Source: Brenneria populi
GTDB taxonomy: Bacteria; Pseudomonadota; Gammaproteobacteria; Enterobacterales; Enterobacteriaceae
Length of the DNA: 64,000 nucleotides
Direction: 5' to 3'
NCBI RefSeq assembly: GCF_036016195.1
Contig: NZ_JAYWTM010000014.1
Location: 1 to 64,000, forward strand
Of this stretch, positions 53,321 through 61,242 are shown piece by piece. A program made the position numbers and the translations under genes. Each line of letters starts with the position of its first letter. Position 1 is the first letter of the stretch. The notes beneath the pieces were generated by a model. It was given only the letters and a program-made list of their open reading frames with translations, was not told the DNA's origin and made no database searches.

Positions 53321-54637
53321 ATGCCATTAGTGATTGTCGCTGTTGGCGTCGCAATACTGCTGCTATTGATGATTCGCTTTAAGCTGAATGGCTTTATCTC
53401 ATTGATATTAGTGGCATTGATCGTCGGGATTATGCAGGGGATGCCGGTCGATAAAGTGATTGCCTCCATTAAAACCGGGGTAGGCGGTACGCTGGGTAGT
53501 CTGGCATTGATTATGGGCTTCGGCGCGATGTTGGGTAAGCTGCTGGCCGACTGCGGCGGCGCGCAGCGCATCGCGACGACGCTGATTGATAAATTCGGCA
53601 TAAAACATATTCAGTGGGCCATTGTGCTGACCGGCTTTACCGTCGGGTTCGCCCTGTTCTACGAGGTCGGTTTTGTTCTGCTGCTGCCGCTGGTGTTCAG
53701 CGTGGTGGCCTCCGCGCGCATTCCGCTGCTGTATGCCGGGGTGCCGATGGCGGCGGCGCTCTCCGTCACCCACGGCTTTTTGCCGCCCCATCCGGGGCCG
53801 ACGGCGATCGCCGCCATTTTCCAGGCCGATATGGGAAAAACGCTGCTGTATGGCACCTTGCTGGCTATTCCGACGGTGATCCTGGCCGGACCGGTGTATG
53901 CCCGTTTTCTGAAAGGAATCGATAAGCCGGTGCCTGAAGGGTTGTATAACCCGAAACAGTTTTCCGACGAAGAGATGCCGAGCTTTTTCGTCAGCGTGGC
54001 GACGGCCCTGGTCCCCGTTATTTTGATGGCTCTGCGCGCCGTGGCGGAGATGGTGCTGCCGAAAGGGCACGTGATTTTGCCCTACGCCGAGTTTTTCGGC
54101 GATCCGGTGATGGCGACGCTGATTGCCGTACTGATTGCGATTTTTACCTTCGGGCTGAATCGCGGCCGCTCAATGGATGAGGTGATGGGGACGATCGCCG
54201 ACTCGATTAAAATCATCGCCATGATGCTGCTGATTCTCGGCGGGGGCGGCGCGTTTAAGCAGATCCTGGTCGACGGCGGCGTAGATAAATACATTGCCGC
54301 GATGATGGCGGGCAGTTCGATTTCACCGATTCTGCTGGCCTGGCTTATCGCGGCTGCGCTGCGTATCGCGTTGGGATCGGCGACGGTGGCCGCCATCACC
54401 GCGGGCGGGATCGCCGCGCCGCTGATCGCCTCTACCGGCGTCAGCCCGGAACTGATGGTGATTGCCGTCGGGGCCGGCAGCGTGATTTTCTCGCATGTTA
54501 ACGATCCCGGTTTTTGGCTCTTCAAAGAGTATTTTAACCTGACCATTATGGAGACCATTAAGTCCTGGTCGGCGCTGGAAACGATTATTTCCGTCTGCGG
54601 ATTGATCGGATGTTTGCTGTTGGCGATGGTGGTGTGA
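53321..54637 (+). CDS. gntT: High-affinity gluconate transporter GntT
   Basis: 438 residues, GntP family, with about twelve to fourteen membrane segments. MPLVIVAVGVAILLLLMIRFKLNGFI, ADCGGAQRIATTLI and GSVIFSHVNDPGFWLFKEYFNLT agree with E. coli GntT rather than GntU, the permease normally next to gntR-gntK. Proton-coupled gluconate import at the inner membrane. Controlled by the double GntR operator just upstream. Confidence 0.93.
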   Translation: MPLVIVAVGVAILLLLMIRFKLNGFISLILVALIVGIMQGMPVDKVIASIKTGVGGTLGSLALIMGFGAMLGKLLADCGGAQRIATTLIDKFGIKHIQWAIVLTGFTVGFALFYEVGFVLLLPLVFSVVASARIPLLYAGVPMAAALSVTHGFLPPHPGPTAIAAIFQADMGKTLLYGTLLAIPTVILAGPVYARFLKGIDKPVPEGLYNPKQFSDEEMPSFFVSVATALVPVILMALRAVAEMVLPKGHVILPYAEFFGDPVMATLIAVLIAIFTFGLNRGRSMDEVMGTIADSIKIIAMMLLILGGGGAFKQILVDGGVDKYIAAMMAGSSISPILLAWLIAAALRIALGSATVAAITAGGIAAPLIASTGVSPELMVIAVGAGSVIFSHVNDPGFWLFKEYFNLTIMETIKSWSALETIISVCGLIGCLLLAMVV

Positions 54638-54687
54638 CCGCGCGCCGATGATTGGCCATACGGGCGGAGCGTTCTCCGCCTATTTTT

Positions 54688-55281
54688 TCACCGTTGCATA
54701 TAGGCTCGAATGCCGTCCAGGAACATCTGCGTTGACAGCATAACCAGAATCAACCCCATCAGTTTTTCCAGCGCGTTGACGCCTTTCTCGCCCAACAGGC
54801 GTAAAAATAGGTTGGACATTAACAGGATAACGAAAGTGATCGACCAGGCGCTAAACAGCGCCAGCGTCAGGTGCGGCAGTTGATCGGGGTATTGGTGGGA
54901 AAGCAGCATCAGCGCCGCTAGAATCGACGGACCGGACACCAGCGGGATCGCCAGCGGCACCAGAAAGGGCTCTTCCCCGGCGGGCAGGCCGCTGTTGCCG
55001 CCCTCCCGCGCGGGAAAGATCATGCGGATGGCGATCAGGAACAGGATGAGGCCGCCGGAGATGGATACCGTCTCGGTGCGCAGATTAAGAAAGGCCAGGA
55101 TGCGCTCGCCGGCGAAAAGAAAGATCAGCATCAGCCCCAGGGCGATAACCATTTCGCGAACCAGCACGACGCGCCGGCGTTTAGGGTCGAGGTGTTTTAG
55201 CACCGACATGAAAATAGGCAGGTTGCCGAGGGGATCCATAATTAACAGCAACAGGACGGTTGCCGAGATCATTTCTGTCAT
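54688..55281 (-). CDS. yhgN: MarC family membrane protein YhgN
   Basis: 197 residues from the ATG at 55281 (MTEMISATVLLLLIMDPLGNLPIFMSVLKHL), matching E. coli YhgN in length; the longer frame to 55320 is unlikely. Six membrane segments, MarC/UPF0056 family. Function unknown. It lies between gntT and asd as its homologue does between gntU and asd in E. coli. Confidence 0.92.
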   Translation of the reverse strand: MTEMISATVLLLLIMDPLGNLPIFMSVLKHLDPKRRRVVLVREMVIALGLMLIFLFAGERILAFLNLRTETVSISGGLILFLIAIRMIFPAREGGNSGLPAGEEPFLVPLAIPLVSGPSILAALMLLSHQYPDQLPHLTLALFSAWSITFVILLMSNLFLRLLGEKGVNALEKLMGLILVMLSTQMFLDGIRAYMQR

Positions 55282-55438
55282 TTCAGTATCTTGCTCCTGA
55301 GCGTCAACGTGGTACATCATCCTGCATAGGAAACGATGATATTAGAATCACTGCTAAAAAACGTCATATTATTGAATAAATTCACTTGCGACTTTACGTA
55401 CATTTTGTATGGTGGAAAGTCATTATGCTCTTAATGTA

Positions 55439-55638
55439 TACCCAATAGATTTCGAGCTGCGGGAAGGCGGCAACCGAGTCAGTTCCCAGGCGCTGACTTA
55501 AGTCAGCGTCTGGGGTGAATGACAAATCAGCCGGGAGCAGATTTGAACGCCGCTTGCGGCGGCCCCAACGGGGCGCGCTCCATGGAGGGAGCGAGTAACA
55601 AAGCCAACGCGCCCGCAGCTTGAAAGAGGAAGGGGATA
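55439..55638. mobile_element. MITE related to the rpn-inserted element, with nested hairpin module
   Basis: The left end TACCCAATAGATTTCGAGCTG and right end (complement TATCCCC...TTTCAAGCTGCGGG) form imperfect terminal repeats sharing TTTC(G/A)AGCTGCGGG. The interior (GGGAAGGCGGC, CTGGGGTGA, AAGCCAACGC) matches the 50310-50432 element read on its minus strand. That element reads GGGGTGAGCGAGGAAAGCCAACGC, whereas here about 80 bp of hairpin module separates GGGGTGA from AAGCCAACGC. Confidence 0.7.
55521..55599 (+). repeat. Hairpin module nested in the MITE
   Basis: Hairpin A has arms AAATCAGC and GCAGATTT (one A-A mismatch) around CGGGA (55524-55544), then GAAC, hairpin B GCCGC-TT-GCGGC (55549-55560), GGCCCC-AAC-GGGGC, and hairpin C CGCTCC / GGAGCG (55576-55593). 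Hairpin B differs from other copies at a paired position with compensation. Confidence 0.75.
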
Positions 55639-55710
55639 TTTGCTCTCAATTACTACACTAAGAAAGCATCCAGGATTCTTTTCGTTACCCCCCAAGGTAG
55701 GACAGTTACC

Positions 55711-56814
55711 ATGAAAAATGTTGGTTTTGTTGGCTGGCGCGGTATGGTCGGTTCGGTTCTTATGCAGCGCATGGTCGAGGAACGCGACTTCGACGGGATT
55801 CGCCCGGTATTTTTTTCCACTTCTCAGCACGGCGAACCGGCGCCCGCGCTGGGCGGCCAGCAGGGCGTGTTGCAGGACGCTTACAGCCTGGATGCGCTGC
55901 GGGCGCTGGATATCATCATTACCTGTCAGGGCGGCGATTATACCAATGAAATCTATCCGAAGCTGCGCGCAAGCGGGTGGCAGGGTTACTGGATCGACGC
56001 TGCGTCCACCCTGCGCATGAAGGATGACGCTATTATCATTCTCGATCCGGTCAACCATGATGTGATCAGGCAAGGGCTGGATAACGGCGTTAAAACATTC
56101 GTTGGCGGCAACTGTACCGTCAGCCTGATGCTGATGTCGCTGGGCGGCCTGTTCGCTAACGATCTGGTGGACTGGGTTTCGGTTTCCACCTATCAGGCGG
56201 CTTCCGGCGGCGGCGCGCGTCATATGCGCGAGCTGCTGGTGCAAATGGGCATGTTGCATGGCGAAGTGGCGAAGGAGCTGCAGGATCCCGCGTCGGCCAT
56301 TCTGGATATCGAGCGTAAAGTTACCGCGTTAACCCGCAGCGGCACGCTGCCTACCGACAACTTCGGCGTGCCTCTGGCCGGCAGCCTGATCCCGTGGATC
56401 GATAAACAGCTGGATAACGGCCAGAGCCGCGAAGAGTGGAAAGGCCAGGCGGAAACCAACAAAATCCTCGGTACCCGCAGCGTTATTCCGGTTGACGGTC
56501 TGTGCGTGCGCGTCGGCGCGCTGCGCTGCCACAGCCAGTCTTTCACCATTAAACTGAAAAAAGATGTGGCGGTGCCGGAAATTGAACAAATGCTGGCGAG
56601 CCATAACGATTGGGTGAAAGTGGTGCCGAACGATCGCGATATCACGATGCGCGAACTGACCCCGGCGGCGGTGACCGGCACGCTCTCCACGCCGGTCGGC
56701 CGGCTGCGCAAGCTGAATATGGGGCCGCAATACCTGTCCGCCTTTACGGTCGGCGACCAGTTGCTGTGGGGCGCCGCCGAACCGCTGCGCCGTATGCTGC
56801 GTATTCTGCTCTAA
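55711..56814 (+). CDS. asd: Aspartate-semialdehyde dehydrogenase
   Basis: 367 residues, the same length as E. coli Asd. The NADP-binding start MKNVGFVGWRGMVGSVLMQRM and the catalytic cysteine in GGNCTVSLMLMS (about residue 135) are present. It reduces aspartyl phosphate to the semialdehyde, the branch point to lysine/DAP, threonine and methionine. The E. coli homologue has no leader gene and responds to lysine; regulation is not visible here. Confidence 0.97.
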   Translation: MKNVGFVGWRGMVGSVLMQRMVEERDFDGIRPVFFSTSQHGEPAPALGGQQGVLQDAYSLDALRALDIIITCQGGDYTNEIYPKLRASGWQGYWIDAASTLRMKDDAIIILDPVNHDVIRQGLDNGVKTFVGGNCTVSLMLMSLGGLFANDLVDWVSVSTYQAASGGGARHMRELLVQMGMLHGEVAKELQDPASAILDIERKVTALTRSGTLPTDNFGVPLAGSLIPWIDKQLDNGQSREEWKGQAETNKILGTRSVIPVDGLCVRVGALRCHSQSFTIKLKKDVAVPEIEQMLASHNDWVKVVPNDRDITMRELTPAAVTGTLSTPVGRLRKLNMGPQYLSAFTVGDQLLWGAAEPLRRMLRILL

Positions 56815-56916
56815 TCCTTCCGATGATTTGGCGCAGCGCTGCTGCTGCGCCAAGCTAGCCTTATCGATATAATCCCTCGCGACTCTTCCCCATTTTCTTG
56901 CTCTACGAGGCTGACG

Positions 56917-57315
56917 GTGCAAAGACTGACGATTTCAATGGACGATCAACTGGCGCAGGACTTTGATGAACTGATGCGGCGTAAAGGGTATGCCAATCGT
57001 TCCGAAGCATTTCGCGATATGCTGCGCCGCGAACTGGGCGAAATGACGCTGGCAACGGATAAGAATGGGGCGTGCGTGGCGGTGCTGAGCTATGTCTACG
57101 ATCATCACCAGCGTCAGCTTTCCAGCCGGCTGGCCGATATGCAGCACGACCATCACGATTTAACGGTCTCCACCATGCATACGCATCTGAGTCACGAAGA
57201 GTGTGTGGAAACCATTATCCTGCGCGGTACGGCGCTGCAGGTTGAGCGTTTCGCCGAGTCGGTGATGGCGCAAACCGGCGTACGCCACGGCAGATTGAAT
57301 CTGATTCCGCTGTAA
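56917..57315 (+). CDS. nikR: Nickel-responsive repressor NikR
   Basis: 132 residues: an N-terminal ribbon-helix-helix (MQRLTISMDDQLAQDFDELM...NRSEAFRDML) and a C-terminal ACT-like nickel domain. The nickel ligands of E. coli NikR (His76, His87, His89, Cys95) are conserved, shifted by one: His77, His88, His90, Cys96. Nickel-bound tetramers repress nikABCDE. Here nikR precedes the nik genes, with its operator in the gap between them. Confidence 0.95.
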   Translation: MQRLTISMDDQLAQDFDELMRRKGYANRSEAFRDMLRRELGEMTLATDKNGACVAVLSYVYDHHQRQLSSRLADMQHDHHDLTVSTMHTHLSHEECVETIILRGTALQVERFAESVMAQTGVRHGRLNLIPL

Positions 57316-57433
57316 CTTCCTCCATGCCCGCCGCGCAGGGCCGCGCCCATAGCCCTGGTTACTCCGCCGCCTATCCCGGCCGACGGGCAAAATCCAAACC
57401 GTTTGCCGGCTTAAATTAAGCCAGATCAAGAAA

Positions 57434-57460
57434 GTATGATTTTTTTTATAAAGTTCATAC
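57434..57460 (+). promoter_or_regulatory. NikR operator
   Basis: GTATGA and TCATAC half-sites (57434-57439, 57455-57460) are separated by 15 bp; E. coli has the same half-sites 16 bp apart. It lies between nikR and the methyltransferase-nikABC genes, which it should control. Confidence 0.75.
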
Positions 57461-57620
57461 TTTGCGGTTAAATCCGCCAATCCTATCTGTTATAAGTCGG
57501 AATAGAAAACGCCGGAGCGTTTCAGACAGCGACAAAACCTGTTATTCAGACTGTTGACAAATCTATCGTTTATCAAACGGTGATAATGGAATGGAAGAGT
57601 AAAGCGTGCGCGCCAGGGAC

Positions 57621-57692
57621 AAAGGCGTAGGGAACGCCTTTGAACGTCGCTTGCGGCGGCCCTGAAAGGGGGAATCTCAGGGATGAGATTCC
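57621..57692 (+). repeat. Hairpin module in the nik leader
   Basis: Hairpin A has arms AAAGGCGT and ACGCCTTT around AGGGA (57621-57641), then GAAC, hairpin B GTCGC-TT-GCGGC (57646-57657), GGCCC, and hairpin C with 9-bp arms GGAATCTCA and TGAGATTCC around GGGA (57671-57692). Its stem A and stem C sequences differ entirely from other copies while staying paired. Confidence 0.8.
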
Positions 57693-57879
57693 TATTCGCG
57701 CGGCTCGAGCTTACAGGAACGTACTTGCAGCGTCTTTACGATCTATCCATTATCGCCGCTCATCGGACTTTGTCAGCAAGCTCGTTATTGGGGAGGCAGT
57801 CCGCCTCCCCAATCGTCATGGGGCCCCCGACCAGGCGGACCGGTTTGTCATGATGCATGCTTTTACAGGACATACCCTT

Positions 57880-58659
57880 GTGAGCCAACTCCTTGTCGAA
57901 AATGAAAATAGCGAGCTATTGCACGACGTGCAGCGTTACTGGACAACCCGCGCCGCCGGCTACAGTCAACTGAACGCCGCCGAATTAGCCAACGCCAAAC
58001 GCGCCGCCTGGCTGAAAAAAATCAACGAATACGCCCCGCATAAACCGGTGATGAAGGTGTTGGATATCGGCAGCGGTCCGGGGTTTTTCGCCGTCACGCT
58101 GGCGCTGGCCGGGCATCAGGTAACGGCCGTCGATATCACCCAGGCGATGCTGGAGCAGGCGCGCGGCAACGCGGCGCGTTACGGCGTTGAGGTGGACTTC
58201 GTGCTGTCGGACGTGCATACATTGCCGTTCGCGGATGACCGCTTCGATCTGATCGTGACGCGTAATGTGACCTGGAATCTGGACGATCCGCAGGGCGCCT
58301 ATGAAGAGTGGCGCCGGGTGCTGGCTCCCGGCGGTCGGCTGATTAATTTTGACGCCAACTGGTATCTGCAGCTGTTTGATGAGCGGAGCCGTCTCGGCTA
58401 TCTGGAAGACCGGGCGAATGCCCGCTATCTGGGGCTGGAGGATCACTACGTCAATACCGATACCGTCGCGATGGAAAACATCGCCCGTCAGCTGCCGCTC
58501 AGCCGCGAGCGCCGTCCGCAGTGGGATACGCAAGCGCTGCTGCAGTGCGGATACCGCAAGATTTCCCTGGATACCCGCGTCGGCGAGGAGCTGTGGGATG
58601 AGACGGAAAAGGTAAATTACGCTTCCACGCCGATTTTTTTGATCTGCGCGGAAAAGTAG
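57880..58659 (+). CDS. Class I SAM-dependent methyltransferase in the nik operon
   Basis: About 259 residues from a GTG at 57880 behind ACAGGA; ATG codons at 57850 and 57853 are alternatives. The open frame back to 57640 runs through a repeat and is not used. Motif I VLDIGSGPGFFAVTLALAG, then TAVDITQAMLEQAR, DVHTLPFADDRFDLIVTRN and VLAPGGRLINFDANW are standard for class I methyltransferases. It precedes nikA by 15 bp and lies after a NikR operator, so it is probably nickel-regulated. A role in making or altering a nickel ligand is plausible but unproven. Confidence 0.78.
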   Translation: MSQLLVENENSELLHDVQRYWTTRAAGYSQLNAAELANAKRAAWLKKINEYAPHKPVMKVLDIGSGPGFFAVTLALAGHQVTAVDITQAMLEQARGNAARYGVEVDFVLSDVHTLPFADDRFDLIVTRNVTWNLDDPQGAYEEWRRVLAPGGRLINFDANWYLQLFDERSRLGYLEDRANARYLGLEDHYVNTDTVAMENIARQLPLSRERRPQWDTQALLQCGYRKISLDTRVGEELWDETEKVNYASTPIFLICAEK

Positions 58660-58674
58660 CCGGCGGGGGATGAT

Positions 58675-60288
58675 ATGCCGAATCGTAAAACGACGCCGGC
58701 GCGCAAGCTGTTGCGCTGCGCGCCGGTTATCTGCCTGCTTCTGAGCGCGCTGGCCGCGCCGGTCGGGAGCGCCGCCGAGAGTCAGGCCGACCGTTCGATA
58801 TTAAGCTACGCCAGCACCAAGGACATCCGCGACATTAATCCCCATCTCTATAGCGGCGAAATGGCCGCGCAGAATATGGTGTTTGAGCCGCTGGTGGTTA
58901 ATACCGAACAGGGGGTGAAGCCGTGGCTGGCGCAAAGCTGGGAGGTTTCGCCGGATGCGAAACGCTATACCTTCCACCTGCGTCGCGACGTCACCTTTAG
59001 CGATGGCGAAAAGTTTAATGCGCAGGCGGTGAAGCTGAATATAGAGGCGGTATTGGCGAATTATCAGCGCCACGCCTGGCTTGAACTGGTGCGGCAGATC
59101 GATAGCGTCGAGGCTGTGGATGAGTATACCGTCGCCCTTTATCTGAAAAATCCCTATTACCCCACGCCGGTGGAGCTGGGCTTAACCCGGCCGTTCCGCT
59201 TTATTTCGCCGAAAGACTTTATTAACGGCCAAACCAAAAATGGCGTCGGCGCCTATGCCGGAACGGGGCCGTGGCTGCTGGCCGAATATGTGAAAAACCA
59301 GTATGCGGCGTTTAACGCCAATCCCCGCTATTGGGGCGCGCCGCCGCGGATCCATCGCGTGGTATGGCGCGTAATCCCCGACCGCCAAAGCCTGTTGCTG
59401 GCGCTGGAAAAAGGCGATATTCAGCTTATTTTCGGCGCGGACGGCGACATGATGGACGGCGATAGCTTCGTGGCGCTGCAGGCGCGGAGCCAGTTTAGCA
59501 CCGCCATCAGCGAGCCGGTGGCTTCGCGGGCGCTGGTTTTGAACAGCAGCCGGCCGATTACCGCCGATCGCCAGGTACGGATCGCCTTGCAGTATGCGGT
59601 GGATAAGCAGGCGATTGCGCAGGGCGTGATGGCGGGCAGCGAGAGCGCGGCGGATACGCTGCTGGCCCGCAGCGTGCCCTATGCCGATATCGCCGAACTG
59701 CCGGTCTATCGCTATGACCCGGAAAAATCCCGGGCGCTGCTGGACGCTGCGGGGTGGCGGTTGCCGGCCGGCCGGGCGACGCGCGAGAAACAGGGCAGGC
59801 CGATGCGGCTGATCTTCTCCTACAACGCCAATAATGCGGGAGAAAAGCAAATTGCCGAGGTGATACAAAGCAATTTTCAGCAGGTCGGGGTGGACGTCGC
59901 GCTTATCGGCGAGGAAAAACAGGCCTACCTGGACAGGCAAAAGTCCGGCGATTTTGATCTGCAATACTCATTATCCTGGGGAAAACCTTACGATCCGCAG
60001 TCCTACGTCTCTTCGTTCCGTATTCCGGCGCATGCCGACTATCAGGGGCAAAAAGGCTTGCCGGGCAAGGCCGAACTGGATGCGCTGATCGGCCGGGTGT
60101 TGATCGCCCCGGATAAGGCGCGGCGTCGGGAGCTGTACCGACAGATATTTGTGATGCTGGCGCGGGAGGCGGTCTATATTCCGTTGACCTATTCCCGCAC
60201 CAAGGCCGTATTCAGCCCCCGTCTGCAAGGCGTGACGTTTAATCCTTCCCAGTACGAGATCCCTTTTGAAAAGATGTACTGGCGTTAG
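58675..60288 (+). CDS. nikA: Nickel ABC transporter substrate-binding protein NikA
   Basis: 537 residues (E. coli NikA is 524). An N-terminal signal peptide (cleavage near SAAES, residue 30) is followed by an SBP_bac_5 (peptide/nickel) domain: LSYASTKDIRDINPHLYSGEMAAQNMVFEPLV is the family start, and YSRTKAVFSPRLQGVTFNPSQYEIPFEKMYW the end. It binds nickel complexes in the periplasm. It follows the methyltransferase gene and precedes nikB by 15 bp. Confidence 0.9.
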   Translation: MPNRKTTPARKLLRCAPVICLLLSALAAPVGSAAESQADRSILSYASTKDIRDINPHLYSGEMAAQNMVFEPLVVNTEQGVKPWLAQSWEVSPDAKRYTFHLRRDVTFSDGEKFNAQAVKLNIEAVLANYQRHAWLELVRQIDSVEAVDEYTVALYLKNPYYPTPVELGLTRPFRFISPKDFINGQTKNGVGAYAGTGPWLLAEYVKNQYAAFNANPRYWGAPPRIHRVVWRVIPDRQSLLLALEKGDIQLIFGADGDMMDGDSFVALQARSQFSTAISEPVASRALVLNSSRPITADRQVRIALQYAVDKQAIAQGVMAGSESAADTLLARSVPYADIAELPVYRYDPEKSRALLDAAGWRLPAGRATREKQGRPMRLIFSYNANNAGEKQIAEVIQSNFQQVGVDVALIGEEKQAYLDRQKSGDFDLQYSLSWGKPYDPQSYVSSFRIPAHADYQGQKGLPGKAELDALIGRVLIAPDKARRRELYRQIFVMLAREAVYIPLTYSRTKAVFSPRLQGVTFNPSQYEIPFEKMYWR

Positions 60289-60303
60289 GCCGCGGGTAAA
60301 CGG

Positions 60304-61242
60304 ATGAAGCGCTATATCGTTTGTCGACTGCTGCTGATGATACCGCTGATCCTGGCGATATCCTGGATTGCCTTTGCGTTGATTCAACTCTCCCCGTCCG
60401 ATCCCGCCGAGGCGGCGCTGCGCGTCAACATGGTGGTGGCGACGGATGAGGCCGTTGCGGCGATGCGCCATGAGCTGGGGTTGGATCTGCCCTTCTGGCG
60501 GCAATACTTTTCCTGGCTGCGGCGCTGTCTGCGCCTGGATTTCGGCGTTTCGTTCGTCACCCGGGCCAGCGTGCGCCAGGAACTGATGACGGCGTTGCCC
60601 GCCACGCTGCGGCTGGCCGCCGCCGCGCTCGGCATGATTGTGCTGTTTTCGTCGTCGTGCGCGGTAGTGTGCGCGGCGACCCGCGGCCGCTGGCCGGATA
60701 AGCTGTTGCGCGCGGCGCTGTTCCTGCTTACCGCCATGCCGAATTACTGGGTAGGCCTGCTGCTGATTTGGCTGCTGTCGGTCAAACTGAACTGGCTGCC
60801 TATCGGCGGCATGCAGGCGCCGGGGGCGGTGATATTGCCCGCGTTCACCCTGGCGCTGGGCTATATCGGCACCTATGTGCGCCTGCTGCGCAGCAGCATG
60901 CTGGGGCAGCTCGCCCAGCCTTATGTCGTTTATGCCCGGGCGCGCGGCTTAACCTCTTGGCGCATCCTCTGGCGGCATGTGCTGGTCAACGCCCTTTACT
61001 CGCCGCTGGTGGCGCTCGGCATGAGTATTCCCAAACTGATCGCCGGTACGCTGGTTATCGAAAACGTTTTTTCCTGGCCCGGTTTGGGGCGGCTGTGCGT
61101 AACGGCGATTTTTAACCGCGATTATCCGGTCATTCAGGCTTATGTTTTGCTGATGGCGCTGCTGTTTGTGGCGGCGAATTTCACCGTCGACCTGCTGCAA
61201 ATGTGGCTGGATCCGCGTTTGCGGCGCGGCATCGCCGTATGA
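60304..61242 (+). CDS. nikB: Nickel ABC transporter permease NikB
   Basis: 312 residues with six membrane segments and the DppB/NikB EAA loop (VVYARARGLTSWRILWRHVLVNAL near residue 209). Inner-membrane half-channel paired with NikC. Its end overlaps nikC by 4 bp (ATGA). Confidence 0.9.
   Translation: MKRYIVCRLLLMIPLILAISWIAFALIQLSPSDPAEAALRVNMVVATDEAVAAMRHELGLDLPFWRQYFSWLRRCLRLDFGVSFVTRASVRQELMTALPATLRLAAAALGMIVLFSSSCAVVCAATRGRWPDKLLRAALFLLTAMPNYWVGLLLIWLLSVKLNWLPIGGMQAPGAVILPAFTLALGYIGTYVRLLRSSMLGQLAQPYVVYARARGLTSWRILWRHVLVNALYSPLVALGMSIPKLIAGTLVIENVFSWPGLGRLCVTAIFNRDYPVIQAYVLLMALLFVAANFTVDLLQMWLDPRLRRGIAV

Larger units (their letters stand above)
55282..55710. other. yhgN/asd intergenic region with MITE
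   Basis: A 429-bp gap between divergent genes. Most of it is a 200-bp MITE-like element (55439-55638) containing a nested hairpin module. The asd promoter must lie within the right part or inside the element. No protein gene is seen. Confidence 0.65.
57316..57879. promoter_or_regulatory. nik operon promoter and long structured leader
   Basis: A 564-bp gap. It holds a NikR operator (57434-57460), a hairpin module (57621-57692) and a perfect 11-bp hairpin ATTGGGGAGGC / GCCTCCCCAAT with 5-nt loop (57787-57813). If transcription starts near the operator, the methyltransferase mRNA has a leader of about 400 nt with at least four stable hairpins. Confidence 0.6.

Noticed and set aside
53321..54637. 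Calling the permease GntU by position
   Set aside because: Its N-terminus and C-terminal GSVIFSHVNDPGFWLFKEYFNLT segment agree with GntT, not with GntU, as recalled from the E. coli proteins.
57640..57849. N-terminal extension of the methyltransferase frame
   Set aside because: It runs through a hairpin module and an 11-bp hairpin, and its residues have no methyltransferase similarity; starts at 57850-57880 are more credible.
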